From assembly GCF_019492185.1 (NCBI RefSeq), contig NZ_JAICCF010000005.1:1-64000 (forward strand): DNA of 64,000 nucleotides. The letters are read 5' to 3'. The DNA is from Chitinophaga rhizophila. GTDB taxonomy: Bacteria > Bacteroidota > Bacteroidia > Chitinophagales > Chitinophagaceae. Positions within the stretch are counted from its first letter, which is position 1, and every line of letters starts with the position of its first letter. The notes under the pieces were generated by a model that had not been told where the DNA came from, did no database searches, and saw only the letters and a program-made list of their open reading frames with translations. Below, one piece after another: positions 50,957-59,322 of this stretch. Made by a program: the position numbers and the translations under genes.

Positions 50957-52015
50957 CTAGTGTAATTTCAGCTGCAAGGACATTACAAACCATCCGTTTT
51001 CCTTATTGATCAGCAGCTTATGGGTATCCTTATATAGCAGATTCAGCCTGCGTTTTACATTTGTCAGTCCAATACCCGAAGTTTTGTCTTTGATCTCATT
51101 ATATTCCGGGTTGTACTTGTTCATAACTGAAAATTGTAGCAGTCCTTGTTTAGCTCTAAGTTCGATGTCGATGCGGGCATCAGGTATTAACCCTGTTCCG
51201 TGTTTGAAGGCGTTTTCAACGAAAGGAATCAGCAGCATCGGTTCTATTTCATAGCTCTCTTCAGGTAGTTGCATTAAGACATTCACCTGCACTTTGGCAC
51301 CAAAACGTTGCTGTTGAAGATCTATATAACTTTGCAGATAGTCTGTCTCTTTTTCCAGTGCAACTTTATCCTCATCTGCTTCATATAACATATATCGCAT
51401 CAGCGAAGACAATTTGATCAATGAAGGTTCAAGCTGATCGGAATGTTTTCTTGCCAGCGCCACCATGTTATTCAGTACATTGAACATAAAGTGAGGACTA
51501 ACCTGAGAACGTAGCAGGGAAAGCTCCGTTTTCAGGTTCTCATTCTCTTTAGCACTGGCCAGCTTGTCAGCATTCATCTTATCCCTAATCATAGTCCAGG
51601 CAGTACTACAAGCCAGCATAAACAATACGGTAAAGAAGGTAAATAGAATAGTCGGCTTCAGCTCAAACTGCTTATGTGTAATGAATGCCTGTACAAATAG
51701 GTACCTGAAATATACATGTGAGGCGAATAACAGCAGTAATACTCCTGTGAACTGCAGATATTTCTTACGGTAGAAGAGTTTAGGTATGAGAATGCCTGCA
51801 TTCAGGTAGAAGAACAGGGTCAGGAAAATAGCGTTAACAATAAAATGTATGTGCCATAGCTGTTCGTCAGAATCGGGACCTCTGCGAAGATCGGGGGAGG
51901 GACGTAAAAGATAGGGCAATGAAAATAGCGTGATCCAGGCCACGGCATGCAGGAAGACCTGTGCCCATTTTCTGGTATACCACGCATGTCTGGTATCGTT
52001 AACAACTGTAGTCAT
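50957..52015 (-). CDS. LytS-like sensor histidine kinase
   Basis: A 352-aa inner-membrane kinase. Four hydrophobic helices lie between about residues 20 and 140, followed by a short coiled coil. The His_kinase domain has the phosphoacceptor H175 in 'RSQVSPHFMFNVLNNMVALA'. The ATP-binding part shows 'IPFVENAFKHGTGL' (N box) and 'KTSGIGLTNVKRRL' (G2). Such kinases signal to LytTR regulators; the cognate one is encoded just downstream. The signal is probably sensed in the membrane, since no periplasmic domain is present. Confidence 0.94.
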   Translation of the reverse strand: MTTVVNDTRHAWYTRKWAQVFLHAVAWITLFSLPYLLRPSPDLRRGPDSDEQLWHIHFIVNAIFLTLFFYLNAGILIPKLFYRKKYLQFTGVLLLLFASHVYFRYLFVQAFITHKQFELKPTILFTFFTVLFMLACSTAWTMIRDKMNADKLASAKENENLKTELSLLRSQVSPHFMFNVLNNMVALARKHSDQLEPSLIKLSSLMRYMLYEADEDKVALEKETDYLQSYIDLQQQRFGAKVQVNVLMQLPEESYEIEPMLLIPFVENAFKHGTGLIPDARIDIELRAKQGLLQFSVMNKYNPEYNEIKDKTSGIGLTNVKRRLNLLYKDTHKLLINKENGWFVMSLQLKLH

Positions 52016-52224
52016 TCGGGTGTATTACAATTAAACGCCTCAAAAGAAGGCAAAATTTAAGAAAGAAGGACAAATATTGAGATGAACAATGGTTTTTTGG
52101 CGGCAAACTGCTAGTTTTTGTTATATTGCTGTAAGTTAGTGACTTAGCAGAGGAAATTATAGCAGAACCCCTTATTTAGAAATCCGACAATATCCGGCCG
52201 GTAAATCAAAATAACTATGCGTTG

Positions 52225-53376
52225 ATGAAAATCGATCATGCTAATAATTGGTGGCCAGCAATAGCCGATGCTATTGAAGAAGGATACTTTGTTATAGATG
52301 AGCATGACAAGATTGTTGCTTACAATCAACCGGCGCTTCAGATCCTTCATCTCTCACCGGCTATATTGAACGATCCTGCCTGCTGGCATTCACAGGGCAT
52401 GCAAGCGCTCGCTGCCATAGCCAGTCAGAAGGAGGCCTTCTCCGGTAAGGAGATATTACTGGAAAGAGAAGACGATACCTACACCTGGCTGAGGGTAAAT
52501 GGTAAGCCAATCATAACCTCATTAGTGAAGGGCTACTGCATCACATTTACAGAAATAGCTTACCAGGAAGATAAGTCCGGGACATATACCCCTAACATTA
52601 CTGCGGAAGAGTTAAAAAATTTACTTGCTGAGGTCAACCGGAAGAATATCATCTTACATGCTACCTCTATCGATCTACAGCAAAAAATTAAGCAGTTACG
52701 TGAATTTAACTCGATTATCGCTCACAATCTAAGAGGACCGGCAACCGCCCTGATGGGGTCCACTGAACTGTTGCAGGATGTGCGGGAAGATGCAGATCGC
52801 GACGCCCTGCTATATCATATGAAAACGAGCGCAACCGCCATATTAAGTACCCTGAATGACCTGCAGGAAATGATCGATTTGCAGGTCAGCAGGCACAGCG
52901 GGGTTGTTGAATGCGACCTGGAGACCATGGTCCGGCAAGTGTGGAATCTCCTACGTCCGCAAGTTGTTGAAAAAAATGCCCATTTATCCTTGAATCTTTC
53001 CGTATGCACTATAAACTATGTAAAAGTATATTTAGAAAATATTTTATTTAATTTGATCCATAATGCGATAACATACACCCGGCAGGGGGTGGACCCGGAG
53101 ATAACAGTATCCAGTTGGCAGGAAGATGAGCGGGTGGTATTGATGGTACAGGATAATGGCATAGGGATTGACCTGAAATTGCATCAGGATCAACTGTTCC
53201 GCTATAAGCAAAAATTTCACCGCGGTTACGAAAGCAAGGGCATAAGCCTATTTAAGATCAGAAACCAGGTAAGGACGTTAGGAGGGGATATAGAAGTCAG
53301 GAGTGAGGCAGGAATTGGAAGCAGCTTCTACGTTTATTTTAATAACCGCGTATACACCTTACAGCAAGATGAGTAA
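52225..53376 (+). CDS. PAS-domain sensor histidine kinase
   Basis: A 383-aa soluble kinase without membrane segments. The N-terminal PAS-like domain (about 10-110) has 'EEGYFVIDEHDKIVAYNQPA'. Next is a coiled coil and HisKA with H167 in 'FNSIIAHNLRGPATALMGS'. The HATPase has the N box in 'ILFNLIHNAITYTRQG', the G1 box 'VQDNGIGID' and the ending 'GGDIEVRSEAGIGSSFYVYF'. It probably senses a cytoplasmic ligand or redox state. Its last 8 bp overlap the start of the receiver gene (ATGAGTAA), so the two are translationally coupled. The ATG at 52225 is preferred to a TTG one codon earlier. Confidence 0.93.
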   Translation: MKIDHANNWWPAIADAIEEGYFVIDEHDKIVAYNQPALQILHLSPAILNDPACWHSQGMQALAAIASQKEAFSGKEILLEREDDTYTWLRVNGKPIITSLVKGYCITFTEIAYQEDKSGTYTPNITAEELKNLLAEVNRKNIILHATSIDLQQKIKQLREFNSIIAHNLRGPATALMGSTELLQDVREDADRDALLYHMKTSATAILSTLNDLQEMIDLQVSRHSGVVECDLETMVRQVWNLLRPQVVEKNAHLSLNLSVCTINYVKVYLENILFNLIHNAITYTRQGVDPEITVSSWQEDERVVLMVQDNGIGIDLKLHQDQLFRYKQKFHRGYESKGISLFKIRNQVRTLGGDIEVRSEAGIGSSFYVYFNNRVYTLQQDE

Positions 53377-53776
53377 AGTAAAGAATGTTTGCATTGTTGA
53401 TGACGATGAATTGTTCCAGTTTGTAATGCGGCAGCACTTCGAGCGGCTGGACCTTGTTGAACGCGTCCACAAATTTACAGATGGAGAGCAGGCGCTTAAT
53501 CACATTAAGTCCCACCTGGAAAACCCGGAAGAATTACCGGACCTTATCCTTCTTGACGTAAACATGCCCTATATGGATGGATGGCAGTTTATGACCGAGT
53601 ATGCACGATTGTCGATACCTGCGGGTAAACACATTAGAATATACATCCTCACCAGCTCAACACATGAAAGCGATTTACAAAAGGCCAGGGAGTTTCCATC
53701 TCTGTCCGGCTACCTTGTCAAACCTATTGGAAAAAATATGATTCGCGAGCTCCTCGTCGGCGCAGAACAACACTAA
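53369..53776 (+). CDS. single-domain response regulator
   Basis: A 135-aa stand-alone receiver. Acidic triad 'DDDE', phosphoacceptor D63 in 'LILLDVNMPYMDGW', Ser/Thr in 'IYILTSSTHESD' and Lys in 'GYLVKPIGK'. There is no output domain, so it must act through protein contacts, for example on another kinase or in a phosphorelay. Its start codon overlaps the stop codon of the upstream PAS kinase. Confidence 0.94.
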   Translation: MSKVKNVCIVDDDELFQFVMRQHFERLDLVERVHKFTDGEQALNHIKSHLENPEELPDLILLDVNMPYMDGWQFMTEYARLSIPAGKHIRIYILTSSTHESDLQKAREFPSLSGYLVKPIGKNMIRELLVGAEQH

Positions 53777-53875
53777 TACAAATAAGTCCCGTACCAGTAT
53801 CAGTAGCCTGTCTGATGACCGTCATCCTCCCGTTTCCTGTTAAGGCTGACCTTTGGTGTATAAGTACTGTCAATC

Positions 53876-55291
53876 ATGAAAATAGAACAGCTATACACAG
53901 ATTGCCTGGCACATGGCGCTTACTATATTGAAAGTAACGGCGTTGCCGCTATTATTGACCCGCTCAGGGATGTAACTGCTTATGTAAACAGGGCGCTACA
54001 GGATAATGCTACTATCAAATATGTACTGGAAACACATTTTCATGCTGATTTCGTATCAGGGCACCTGGACCTTGCCGCCGCTACCGGCGCTACTATTGTA
54101 TATGGTCCCGGGGCACAACCTGCTTTCCCTGCATACATTGCAGCTGACGGAGAGCTACTGACGCTCGGCGACATACAGATCAAAGTCTTACATACTCCGG
54201 GTCATACGATGGAAAGTTGTTGCTACCTATTACTGGATGAAGCCGGGAAAGCAATAGCGCTGTTCTCCGGCGATACGCTCTTCATTGGTGATGTAGGCCG
54301 CCCCGACCTTGCTCAGGAAGCCTCTGGAAAGACAAAAGAAGAACTGGCAGGTATCCTCTTTGACTCTCTCCGCAGTAAAATTATGCCCCTTCCGTTAGAC
54401 ATTGCCATCTATCCGGCTCACGGTGCGGGAAGCGCCTGCGGGAAGATGATCAGCCACCAGCGGACTGACACCCTGGAAGGTCAGTTGCAGACCAACTACG
54501 CCCTACGTCCTGATATGACCAGGCAGGCGTTTATCAAAGCTGTTACCGCTGGCCTTACACCGCCGCCTGCTTATTTCCCACTAAATGTCCGGATGAATAA
54601 ACAAGGCTATGAAAACGTGGAGGATGTAATCTCTCGTGGTATGCGTCCTTTATCGCCGGCGGCTTTTGAAGACCTGGCAGCGAAAACGGGTGCAGTCATA
54701 CTCGATACCCGTGGCCCTGAAGTATTTATACAGGCATTCGTTCCTGGCGCTATCAACATTGGGTTAGATGGTAATTTTGCACCCTGGGCAGGGACTTTGA
54801 TACCAGGCGGACAACAACCTATTCTCTTTATTGCCGACGAAGGCCGAGAGAAGGAAGTAGTTACCCGCCTTGCCCGCATAGGATTTGATCATACTATCGG
54901 TTACCTGAAAGGAGGGGTTACGGCCTGGAAAGGCAGCGGCCGATCTGTGGACGATATTGTAAGCATCTGCCCTGACGAACTGGCCGACCGCCAGGCATGG
55001 ATACCTGTTAACCTTTTAGACGTACGCAGAAGAAGTGAATATGCGTCTGAGCATGTATATGGAGCTGCAAGTATGCCGTTGGAATATATCAATGAGCATA
55101 TGGCGACGCTGGATAAAAAGCAACTTTATTATGTACACTGCGCCGGTGGATACCGCTCCGTTATCTTCATTTCTATTATGCGTACACGCGGTTATCATAA
55201 TCTGGTTGATGTAAGGGGAGGGGTAAAAGGTATGAAGGATAGCGGACGTTTTCAGCTGACCGACCACTATATACCCGCTGGAAAGTTATAA
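53876..55291 (+). CDS. persulfide dioxygenase-rhodanese fusion (CstB-like)
   Basis: A 471-aa cytoplasmic enzyme for low-molecular-weight persulfides. The metallo-beta-lactamase domain is about residues 1-240, with the ETHE1-type motif H54-F-H56-A-D58-FVSGH63, 'HTPGHTMESC' and 'FSGDTLFIGDVGRPDLA'. The first rhodanese domain (about 260-355) has 'LFIADEGREK', with D321 where the active Cys should be, so it is inactive. The second (about 375-465) has C422 in 'YYVHCAGGYRS', a canonical loop. This layout matches CstB and related enzymes that oxidise persulfide to sulfite and/or thiosulfate. A small membrane protein follows after 50 bp. Confidence 0.93.
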   Translation: MKIEQLYTDCLAHGAYYIESNGVAAIIDPLRDVTAYVNRALQDNATIKYVLETHFHADFVSGHLDLAAATGATIVYGPGAQPAFPAYIAADGELLTLGDIQIKVLHTPGHTMESCCYLLLDEAGKAIALFSGDTLFIGDVGRPDLAQEASGKTKEELAGILFDSLRSKIMPLPLDIAIYPAHGAGSACGKMISHQRTDTLEGQLQTNYALRPDMTRQAFIKAVTAGLTPPPAYFPLNVRMNKQGYENVEDVISRGMRPLSPAAFEDLAAKTGAVILDTRGPEVFIQAFVPGAINIGLDGNFAPWAGTLIPGGQQPILFIADEGREKEVVTRLARIGFDHTIGYLKGGVTAWKGSGRSVDDIVSICPDELADRQAWIPVNLLDVRRRSEYASEHVYGAASMPLEYINEHMATLDKKQLYYVHCAGGYRSVIFISIMRTRGYHNLVDVRGGVKGMKDSGRFQLTDHYIPAGKL

Positions 55292-55341
55292 GATGGGCTG
55301 GCATGTGTATTGTTTAATCCTCAATATTAAATCTACAACAC

Positions 55342-55551
55342 ATGAAAACATTTGGTCTCATTCTTATTATCGCTGGTATTGCCATGATCATCATCCGTGG
55401 CTTCGCTGTCAAAACAGAAAAGAAAGTCGTGGATCTTGGTCCGGTAGAAGTTAATAAAACAGAAAACCGCTGGATCGGCTGGCCTACTTATGCAGGCGGT
55501 ATTGTAGCTGTTGTAGGACTGGTACTCGTTATCAGCGGAAGGAAAAAATAA
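55342..55551 (+). CDS. small membrane protein, 69 aa
   Basis: Two hydrophobic helices (residues about 3-21 and 48-65) flank a polar loop with 'KKVVDLGPVEVNKTENRW'. The end is a basic GRKK. This type of two-helix protein is common in Bacteroidota and I know no function for it. It lies 50 bp after the persulfide dioxygenase gene and 46 bp before the mutarotase gene, on the same strand, so it may be in the same transcript. Confidence 0.75.
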   Translation: MKTFGLILIIAGIAMIIIRGFAVKTEKKVVDLGPVEVNKTENRWIGWPTYAGGIVAVVGLVLVISGRKK

Positions 55552-55597
55552 GGTCTGATAAGGCGTGAATAGTTATTTTTGAGGCAAAAAGTTTCGT

Positions 55598-56464
55598 ATG
55601 CCTGAATTAATGAACGATAAGCTACAGGTAGTTGTTGCAGAGAAAGGAGCAGAATTGCAAAGCATATTCCGCAAGGATCTTCAGCAGGAATATCTGTGGC
55701 ATGCCGGACCAGAATGGGCGAAGAAAAGCCCCGTTTTATTCCCGATAGTGGGAACACTGAAGAATAATACCTACACTTATAAAGGAAAAAATTACACGCT
55801 GGGCAGACATGGTTTTGCACGCGATAAGGTTTTTACCCTGACTGAACAGACGGCAGATAAACTCATGTTTACGCTCACCGATTCTGAAGAAACACTGAAG
55901 GTATATCCGTTCCACTTTCGCTTTCATGTGGTGTATACGCTGCATGATACTTCACTGACTGTATCTTATGTGGTAGAAAATACCGGCAAGGATACCCTCT
56001 ACTTCTCAGTAGGAGCTCACCCGGCATTTAAAGTACCTCTGACGGCAGATACATCTTACGAAGATTATTATCTGCACTTCAATGAAGAGGAAAACGACGG
56101 TGTATGGCCATTGTCTGCTGATGGGCTGATAGAACTCACTCCCGAGCCATTCCTGGTCAAAACGCATCAGCTGCCATTGCAACATTCGCTTTTCTATCAG
56201 GATGCATTAGTGTTTAAAACGCTCGCGTCTAATGTAATAGAGCTGAAAAGTGACAAGTCTCCCCGCGGACTTAAAATGCAGTACGATGGATTCCTTTATA
56301 TGGGTATCTGGGCGGCAAAAGATGCAGACTTTGTTTGTATAGAACCGTGGAATGGTATTGCAGATAGTGTCAATACAACTGGCGATATTACCGGGAAAGA
56401 AGGTATTCATATACTGGATGCCGGCAAACGCTTTGAAAGAAGCTGGTCAGTGACTTTATATTAG
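55598..56464 (+). CDS. aldose 1-epimerase-like (galactose mutarotase family) protein
   Basis: A 288-aa soluble beta-supersandwich protein. Family markers are 'VAEKGAELQSIFRKD', 'WHAGPEWAKKSPVLFPIVGT', 'LGRHGFARDKVF', 'SVGAHPAFKVPL' with the His of the active site, and 'VCIEPWNGIADS' with the Glu. This is the LacX/YihR-like branch of sugar mutarotases, which interconverts sugar anomers. No sugar-pathway neighbour indicates the substrate. A terminator follows. Confidence 0.92.
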   Translation: MPELMNDKLQVVVAEKGAELQSIFRKDLQQEYLWHAGPEWAKKSPVLFPIVGTLKNNTYTYKGKNYTLGRHGFARDKVFTLTEQTADKLMFTLTDSEETLKVYPFHFRFHVVYTLHDTSLTVSYVVENTGKDTLYFSVGAHPAFKVPLTADTSYEDYYLHFNEEENDGVWPLSADGLIELTPEPFLVKTHQLPLQHSLFYQDALVFKTLASNVIELKSDKSPRGLKMQYDGFLYMGIWAAKDADFVCIEPWNGIADSVNTTGDITGKEGIHILDAGKRFERSWSVTLY

Positions 56465-56482
56465 TCTGTATTAATAAATCAG

Positions 56483-56517
56483 AACGGGGTATCGGTGTAA
56501 CCGGTACCCCGTTTTTA
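56483..56517. terminator. bidirectional terminator with 14-bp arms
   Basis: AACGGGGTATCGGT (56483-56496) pairs with ACCGGTACCCCGTT (56500-56513), with one G.T pair and a 3-nt loop, followed by T5. The stop codon of the minus-strand CGNR gene (56515-56517) lies in the T tract. Confidence 0.85.
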
Positions 56518-57147
56518 TATGTCGTCAGTCTGCTGCTTTTTACGCTGATAATAACGCTTTGATTTGTCAGCAGTACCACAGCTTCGCGGACTACACCACC
56601 GTTTCTTATTGTTCTTCGTATGATCCAGGAAGATCCAGCCACACGTTTCACACTCCTTGATACGACTATGTTCTTCTGTTGTCAATACATCATAGGCGGA
56701 TTTCATTACTGCCCACAAAGGAGCCAGTAAATCATGATACTCCTGCTTTAATACAGCGCGCATACCTGCGGGGGAACTTTCAAACTGCAAATGTGCAAGA
56801 GCACTAGTGAGTGCCTTATTGAATTTCTCCAATACGCCTGTGGCAAGGGTTGCGCCGTCATTTTCAGCTATGCCCGAGAAGAAGTAATACAAAACCTCCC
56901 TGGCCTTTAGCAGCTTCTGCATGGCGATGCCAGTAGCTTTTTCATCCTGCGCAGCATATTCCGATAATGCACTGCGTTGCGCCTGATCCAGTATATCTAC
57001 TTTGTCACACCATTCTATCACCTCGGTATAACTACCAAGATACTCGTGCGCATTATAGCCTCTCCATGCATTTACCGTATTGATAAAATGGAAACAGAGT
57101 GCGCCGCCATCCAGGGGTAAGGTTGCTATTGATCTTTCTTTACTCAT
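56515..57147 (-). CDS. CGNR zinc-finger regulator (ABATE domain)
   Basis: A 210-aa protein from the ATG at 57147. The N-terminal ABATE-like helical part contains 'LCFHFINTVNAWRGYNAHEY'. The C-terminal zinc finger is CETCGWIFLDHTKNNKKRWC followed by SPRSCG; the four cysteines fit C-x2-C-x15-C-x4-C, and the family's CGNR is changed to CGTA here. It is followed by a basic tail, 'KSKRYYQRKK'. The finger is thought to bind DNA. It is divergent from an EamA exporter gene, and such pairs often have the regulator controlling the exporter. Confidence 0.88.
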   Translation of the reverse strand: MSKERSIATLPLDGGALCFHFINTVNAWRGYNAHEYLGSYTEVIEWCDKVDILDQAQRSALSEYAAQDEKATGIAMQKLLKAREVLYYFFSGIAENDGATLATGVLEKFNKALTSALAHLQFESSPAGMRAVLKQEYHDLLAPLWAVMKSAYDVLTTEEHSRIKECETCGWIFLDHTKNNKKRWCSPRSCGTADKSKRYYQRKKQQTDDI

Positions 57148-57200
57148 GGGCTTACTCAAAAATAAGGCTTTTATGGATATTACTATGAATAGCTGCTTTG

Positions 57201-57232
57201 CTGGTAATAAAAATGCCTTACATTTATACCAG
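57201..57232. promoter_or_regulatory. inverted repeat between CGNR and EamA genes
   Basis: CTGGTA (57201-57206) and TACCAG (57227-57232) are inverted with a 20-nt spacer. Allowing one extra base, the arms extend to TAAA/TTTA. TACATTTA, a near match to the -7 element for the EamA gene, overlaps the right half. Candidate regulator site. Confidence 0.35.
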
Positions 57233-57263
57233 TAAAAGTGGTTTAACAGGTAAAACAAATCAT

Positions 57264-58208
57264 ATGGGAACTGAACGGTCTGCTCCGCAATGGCTTATAA
57301 TACTGGCATTTATGGCAGTGTATATCGTTTGGGGTACAACTTACCTTGCTGTGATATATGGTCTTAGGGGTTTCCCTCCATTTATGCTGTCAGCCCTGCG
57401 CTATCTCATGGCTGCTATTTTACTCCTGTCCTGGTGCCTGTATAAAAGAATGCCCTGGCCCGGCTGGTCAGTGATAAAGGTGTGTATAGTGAGTGGTATA
57501 CTGATGCTGGTAGGCGGTAGTGGTATTGTAGCCTGGGCAGAACAGTATGTGACTTCCGGACAAGCTGCCATAGTGATTGCGGCAGAGCCTTTTGTGTTCC
57601 TGTTGGCAGATAGGAAGCGCTGGCGGGAATACTTCGGTAATGCATTCATTCTTACAGGCCTGCTGGTGGGGTTTGGGGGTATTATACTATTCTTTGGAGG
57701 AGGAAGTAGCGCCGCACAGCCAGAAACTGGGGTGTCTATGCAATGGGTAGGCTATGGCGCTATCTTGCTTGGTACCGTTTTTTGGGTGGCGGGCGCATTG
57801 CATGCTGAAGGTAACCTCAATAAGCGGATTCCTAATGTACTTAGCAGTGGTATACAGCTGTTGGCAGCTGCTATTGCGAGTGGGGTATTGAGTGGCGCGA
57901 CAGGGGAGTGGTCCGGCTTTCATTTCGAGCGGGTACCCTTACAGGCATGGGCTGGTTTACTATACCTCGTATTCTTTGGCTCTCTGATAGCCTATATGGC
58001 ATTTACCTGGCTCATAACGGTGCGTCCGCCTGCACTGGTCAGCACCCATACCTACGTTAATCCCGTAGTGGCGGTGCTGATGGGCTGGGCTTTTGTAAAT
58101 GAGCAACTTAGCTGGATGCAGCTGCTGGCTATGTTTGTCATACTGGTAGGCGTACTGTTAACAAATTTCCCCGCTTATAAACTATCTGCTAACCGGCAAC
58201 GTGCCTGA
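57264..58208 (+). CDS. EamA-family membrane exporter
   Basis: A 314-aa protein with ten hydrophobic helices in two repeated halves, typical of drug/metabolite transporters. The opening 'MAVYIVWGTTYLAVIYGLRG' and 'MLSALRYLMAAILLLSW' match the YedA-like branch. The second half has 'GLLYLVFFGSLIAYMAFTWL' and 'STHTYVNPVVAVLMGWAF'. It exports small metabolites or toxins; the substrate is unknown. The ATG at 57264 is used; the upstream open frame lies in the regulatory region. Confidence 0.92.
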   Translation: MGTERSAPQWLIILAFMAVYIVWGTTYLAVIYGLRGFPPFMLSALRYLMAAILLLSWCLYKRMPWPGWSVIKVCIVSGILMLVGGSGIVAWAEQYVTSGQAAIVIAAEPFVFLLADRKRWREYFGNAFILTGLLVGFGGIILFFGGGSSAAQPETGVSMQWVGYGAILLGTVFWVAGALHAEGNLNKRIPNVLSSGIQLLAAAIASGVLSGATGEWSGFHFERVPLQAWAGLLYLVFFGSLIAYMAFTWLITVRPPALVSTHTYVNPVVAVLMGWAFVNEQLSWMQLLAMFVILVGVLLTNFPAYKLSANRQRA

Positions 58209-58220
58209 CCATTTTTTGAA

Positions 58221-58228
58221 TACCTTTG
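58221..58228 (+). promoter_or_regulatory. -7 promoter element for phosphosulfolactate synthase
   Basis: TACCTTTG fits TAnnTTTG and lies 50 nt upstream of the ATG at 58279, so the gene has its own promoter just after the exporter stop codon. Confidence 0.55.
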
Positions 58229-58278
58229 CCCCGAAGTTTATTAAAGGAAGTAAATCGCAGCAACAAAATTGTAGGAAA

Positions 58279-59052
58279 ATGAATTTTAACCTGGACAAAA
58301 TCCCCGAACGTACAAAACAACCTCGTTCATTTGGTATTACAATGGTGACAGACAAGGGGCTGAGCCTGCAGGATACTAAGGACTTCCTGTCTGTATCAGC
58401 TGCCCATGTAGATATGGTTAAACTGGCCTTTGGAACGGCTTACGTTACGCCTAATCTGGACGAAAAGATCAAAGTATATCAGTCATATAACATCCCCGTT
58501 TATTTTGGTGGATTGCTGCTTGAAGCATTCATTATCCGTAATCAGTTTGATGACTTTATAGCGGTATCAAAAAAATACGGCATCAATTACTTTGAAGTAT
58601 CTGATGGTTCCCTTTCTATTCCACATGCAGAGAAGTGCGGGTATATAGAAAAGCTGGCAAAAATTGGTACTGTATTAAGCGAAATCGGGTCAAAGGATAA
58701 AGACCGTGAACATATCACGCCTCCCTATAAATGGATTGAACTGATGAAAGCAGAACTGTCTGCCGGATCTGAATACATCATCGCGGAAGCAAGGGAAACG
58801 GGTAACGTAGGGCTGTATCGTGATTCAGGCGAGGTGAGAGAAGGCCTGGTGCAGGAAATCCTGACGCAGGTACCCGGAGAAAAGATTATATGGGAAGCGC
58901 CCAGAAAGGACCAGCAGCTGTATTTCCTGGATCTTATGGGATGTAATGCCAACCTGGGAAACATTGCTTATAATGAAGTGATATCCCTGGAAGCAATGCG
59001 CGTAGGCCTGCGGGGCGATAGCTTCCATTTTTTCCTGGATGGAACCAGATAA
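58279..59052 (+). CDS. phosphosulfolactate synthase (ComA-like)
   Basis: Adds sulfite to phosphoenolpyruvate to give (R)-phosphosulfolactate. It is a 257-aa TIM-barrel protein with family segments 'PRSFGITMVTDKGLSLQDTK', 'VDMVKLAFGTAYVT', 'YGINYFEVSDGSLSIP', 'IIAEARETGNVGLYRDSGE' and 'IIWEAPRKDQQLYFLDLMG'. Known roles are coenzyme M synthesis in methanogens and sulfolactate formation in Bacillus spores. Here the product may feed cysteate and sulfonolipid (capnine-type) synthesis, typical of some Bacteroidota lipids, but no other gene of such a pathway is in view. It has its own promoter and terminator. Confidence 0.92.
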   Translation: MNFNLDKIPERTKQPRSFGITMVTDKGLSLQDTKDFLSVSAAHVDMVKLAFGTAYVTPNLDEKIKVYQSYNIPVYFGGLLLEAFIIRNQFDDFIAVSKKYGINYFEVSDGSLSIPHAEKCGYIEKLAKIGTVLSEIGSKDKDREHITPPYKWIELMKAELSAGSEYIIAEARETGNVGLYRDSGEVREGLVQEILTQVPGEKIIWEAPRKDQQLYFLDLMGCNANLGNIAYNEVISLEAMRVGLRGDSFHFFLDGTR

Positions 59053-59075
59053 AAGATACACATCATACTATTGGG

Positions 59076-59102
59076 AAGCCGGTTAGCAATAACCGGCTTT
59101 TT
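59076..59102 (+). terminator. terminator after phosphosulfolactate synthase
   Basis: AAGCCGGTTA (59076-59085) and TAACCGGCTT (59090-59099) form perfect 10-bp arms with a GCAA loop, followed by T5. It begins 23 bp after the stop codon. Confidence 0.92.
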
Positions 59103-59124
59103 CTATGCATGATAGTCTGTGGTG

Positions 59125-59322
59125 ATGTACATCAGCCATAAAGCATATCAGCCTCCGGTTGGCACTATAGATATCGCTGAATACTATAAGGCGGTGAATG
59201 AATCAGCATATTACGGATCTCCATTTATTCACAGGCAAAAGTATTCCTCTACAAAAGATTCGCCGTTAAAGGATATATCATTACTATATCAGGCTATTGC
59301 CCTGGGCGTAACAGGGCGTTAA
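59125..59322 (+). CDS. doubtful small reading frame, 65 aa
   Basis: The frame from the ATG at 59125 gives MYISHKAYQPPVGTIDIAEY and ends at 59322. The composition is protein-like (many Tyr, Ser and Lys). There is no promoter between it and the terminator at 59076-59102, no ribosome-binding site and no recognised family. Confidence 0.25.
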   Translation: MYISHKAYQPPVGTIDIAEYYKAVNESAYYGSPFIHRQKYSSTKDSPLKDISLLYQAIALGVTGR

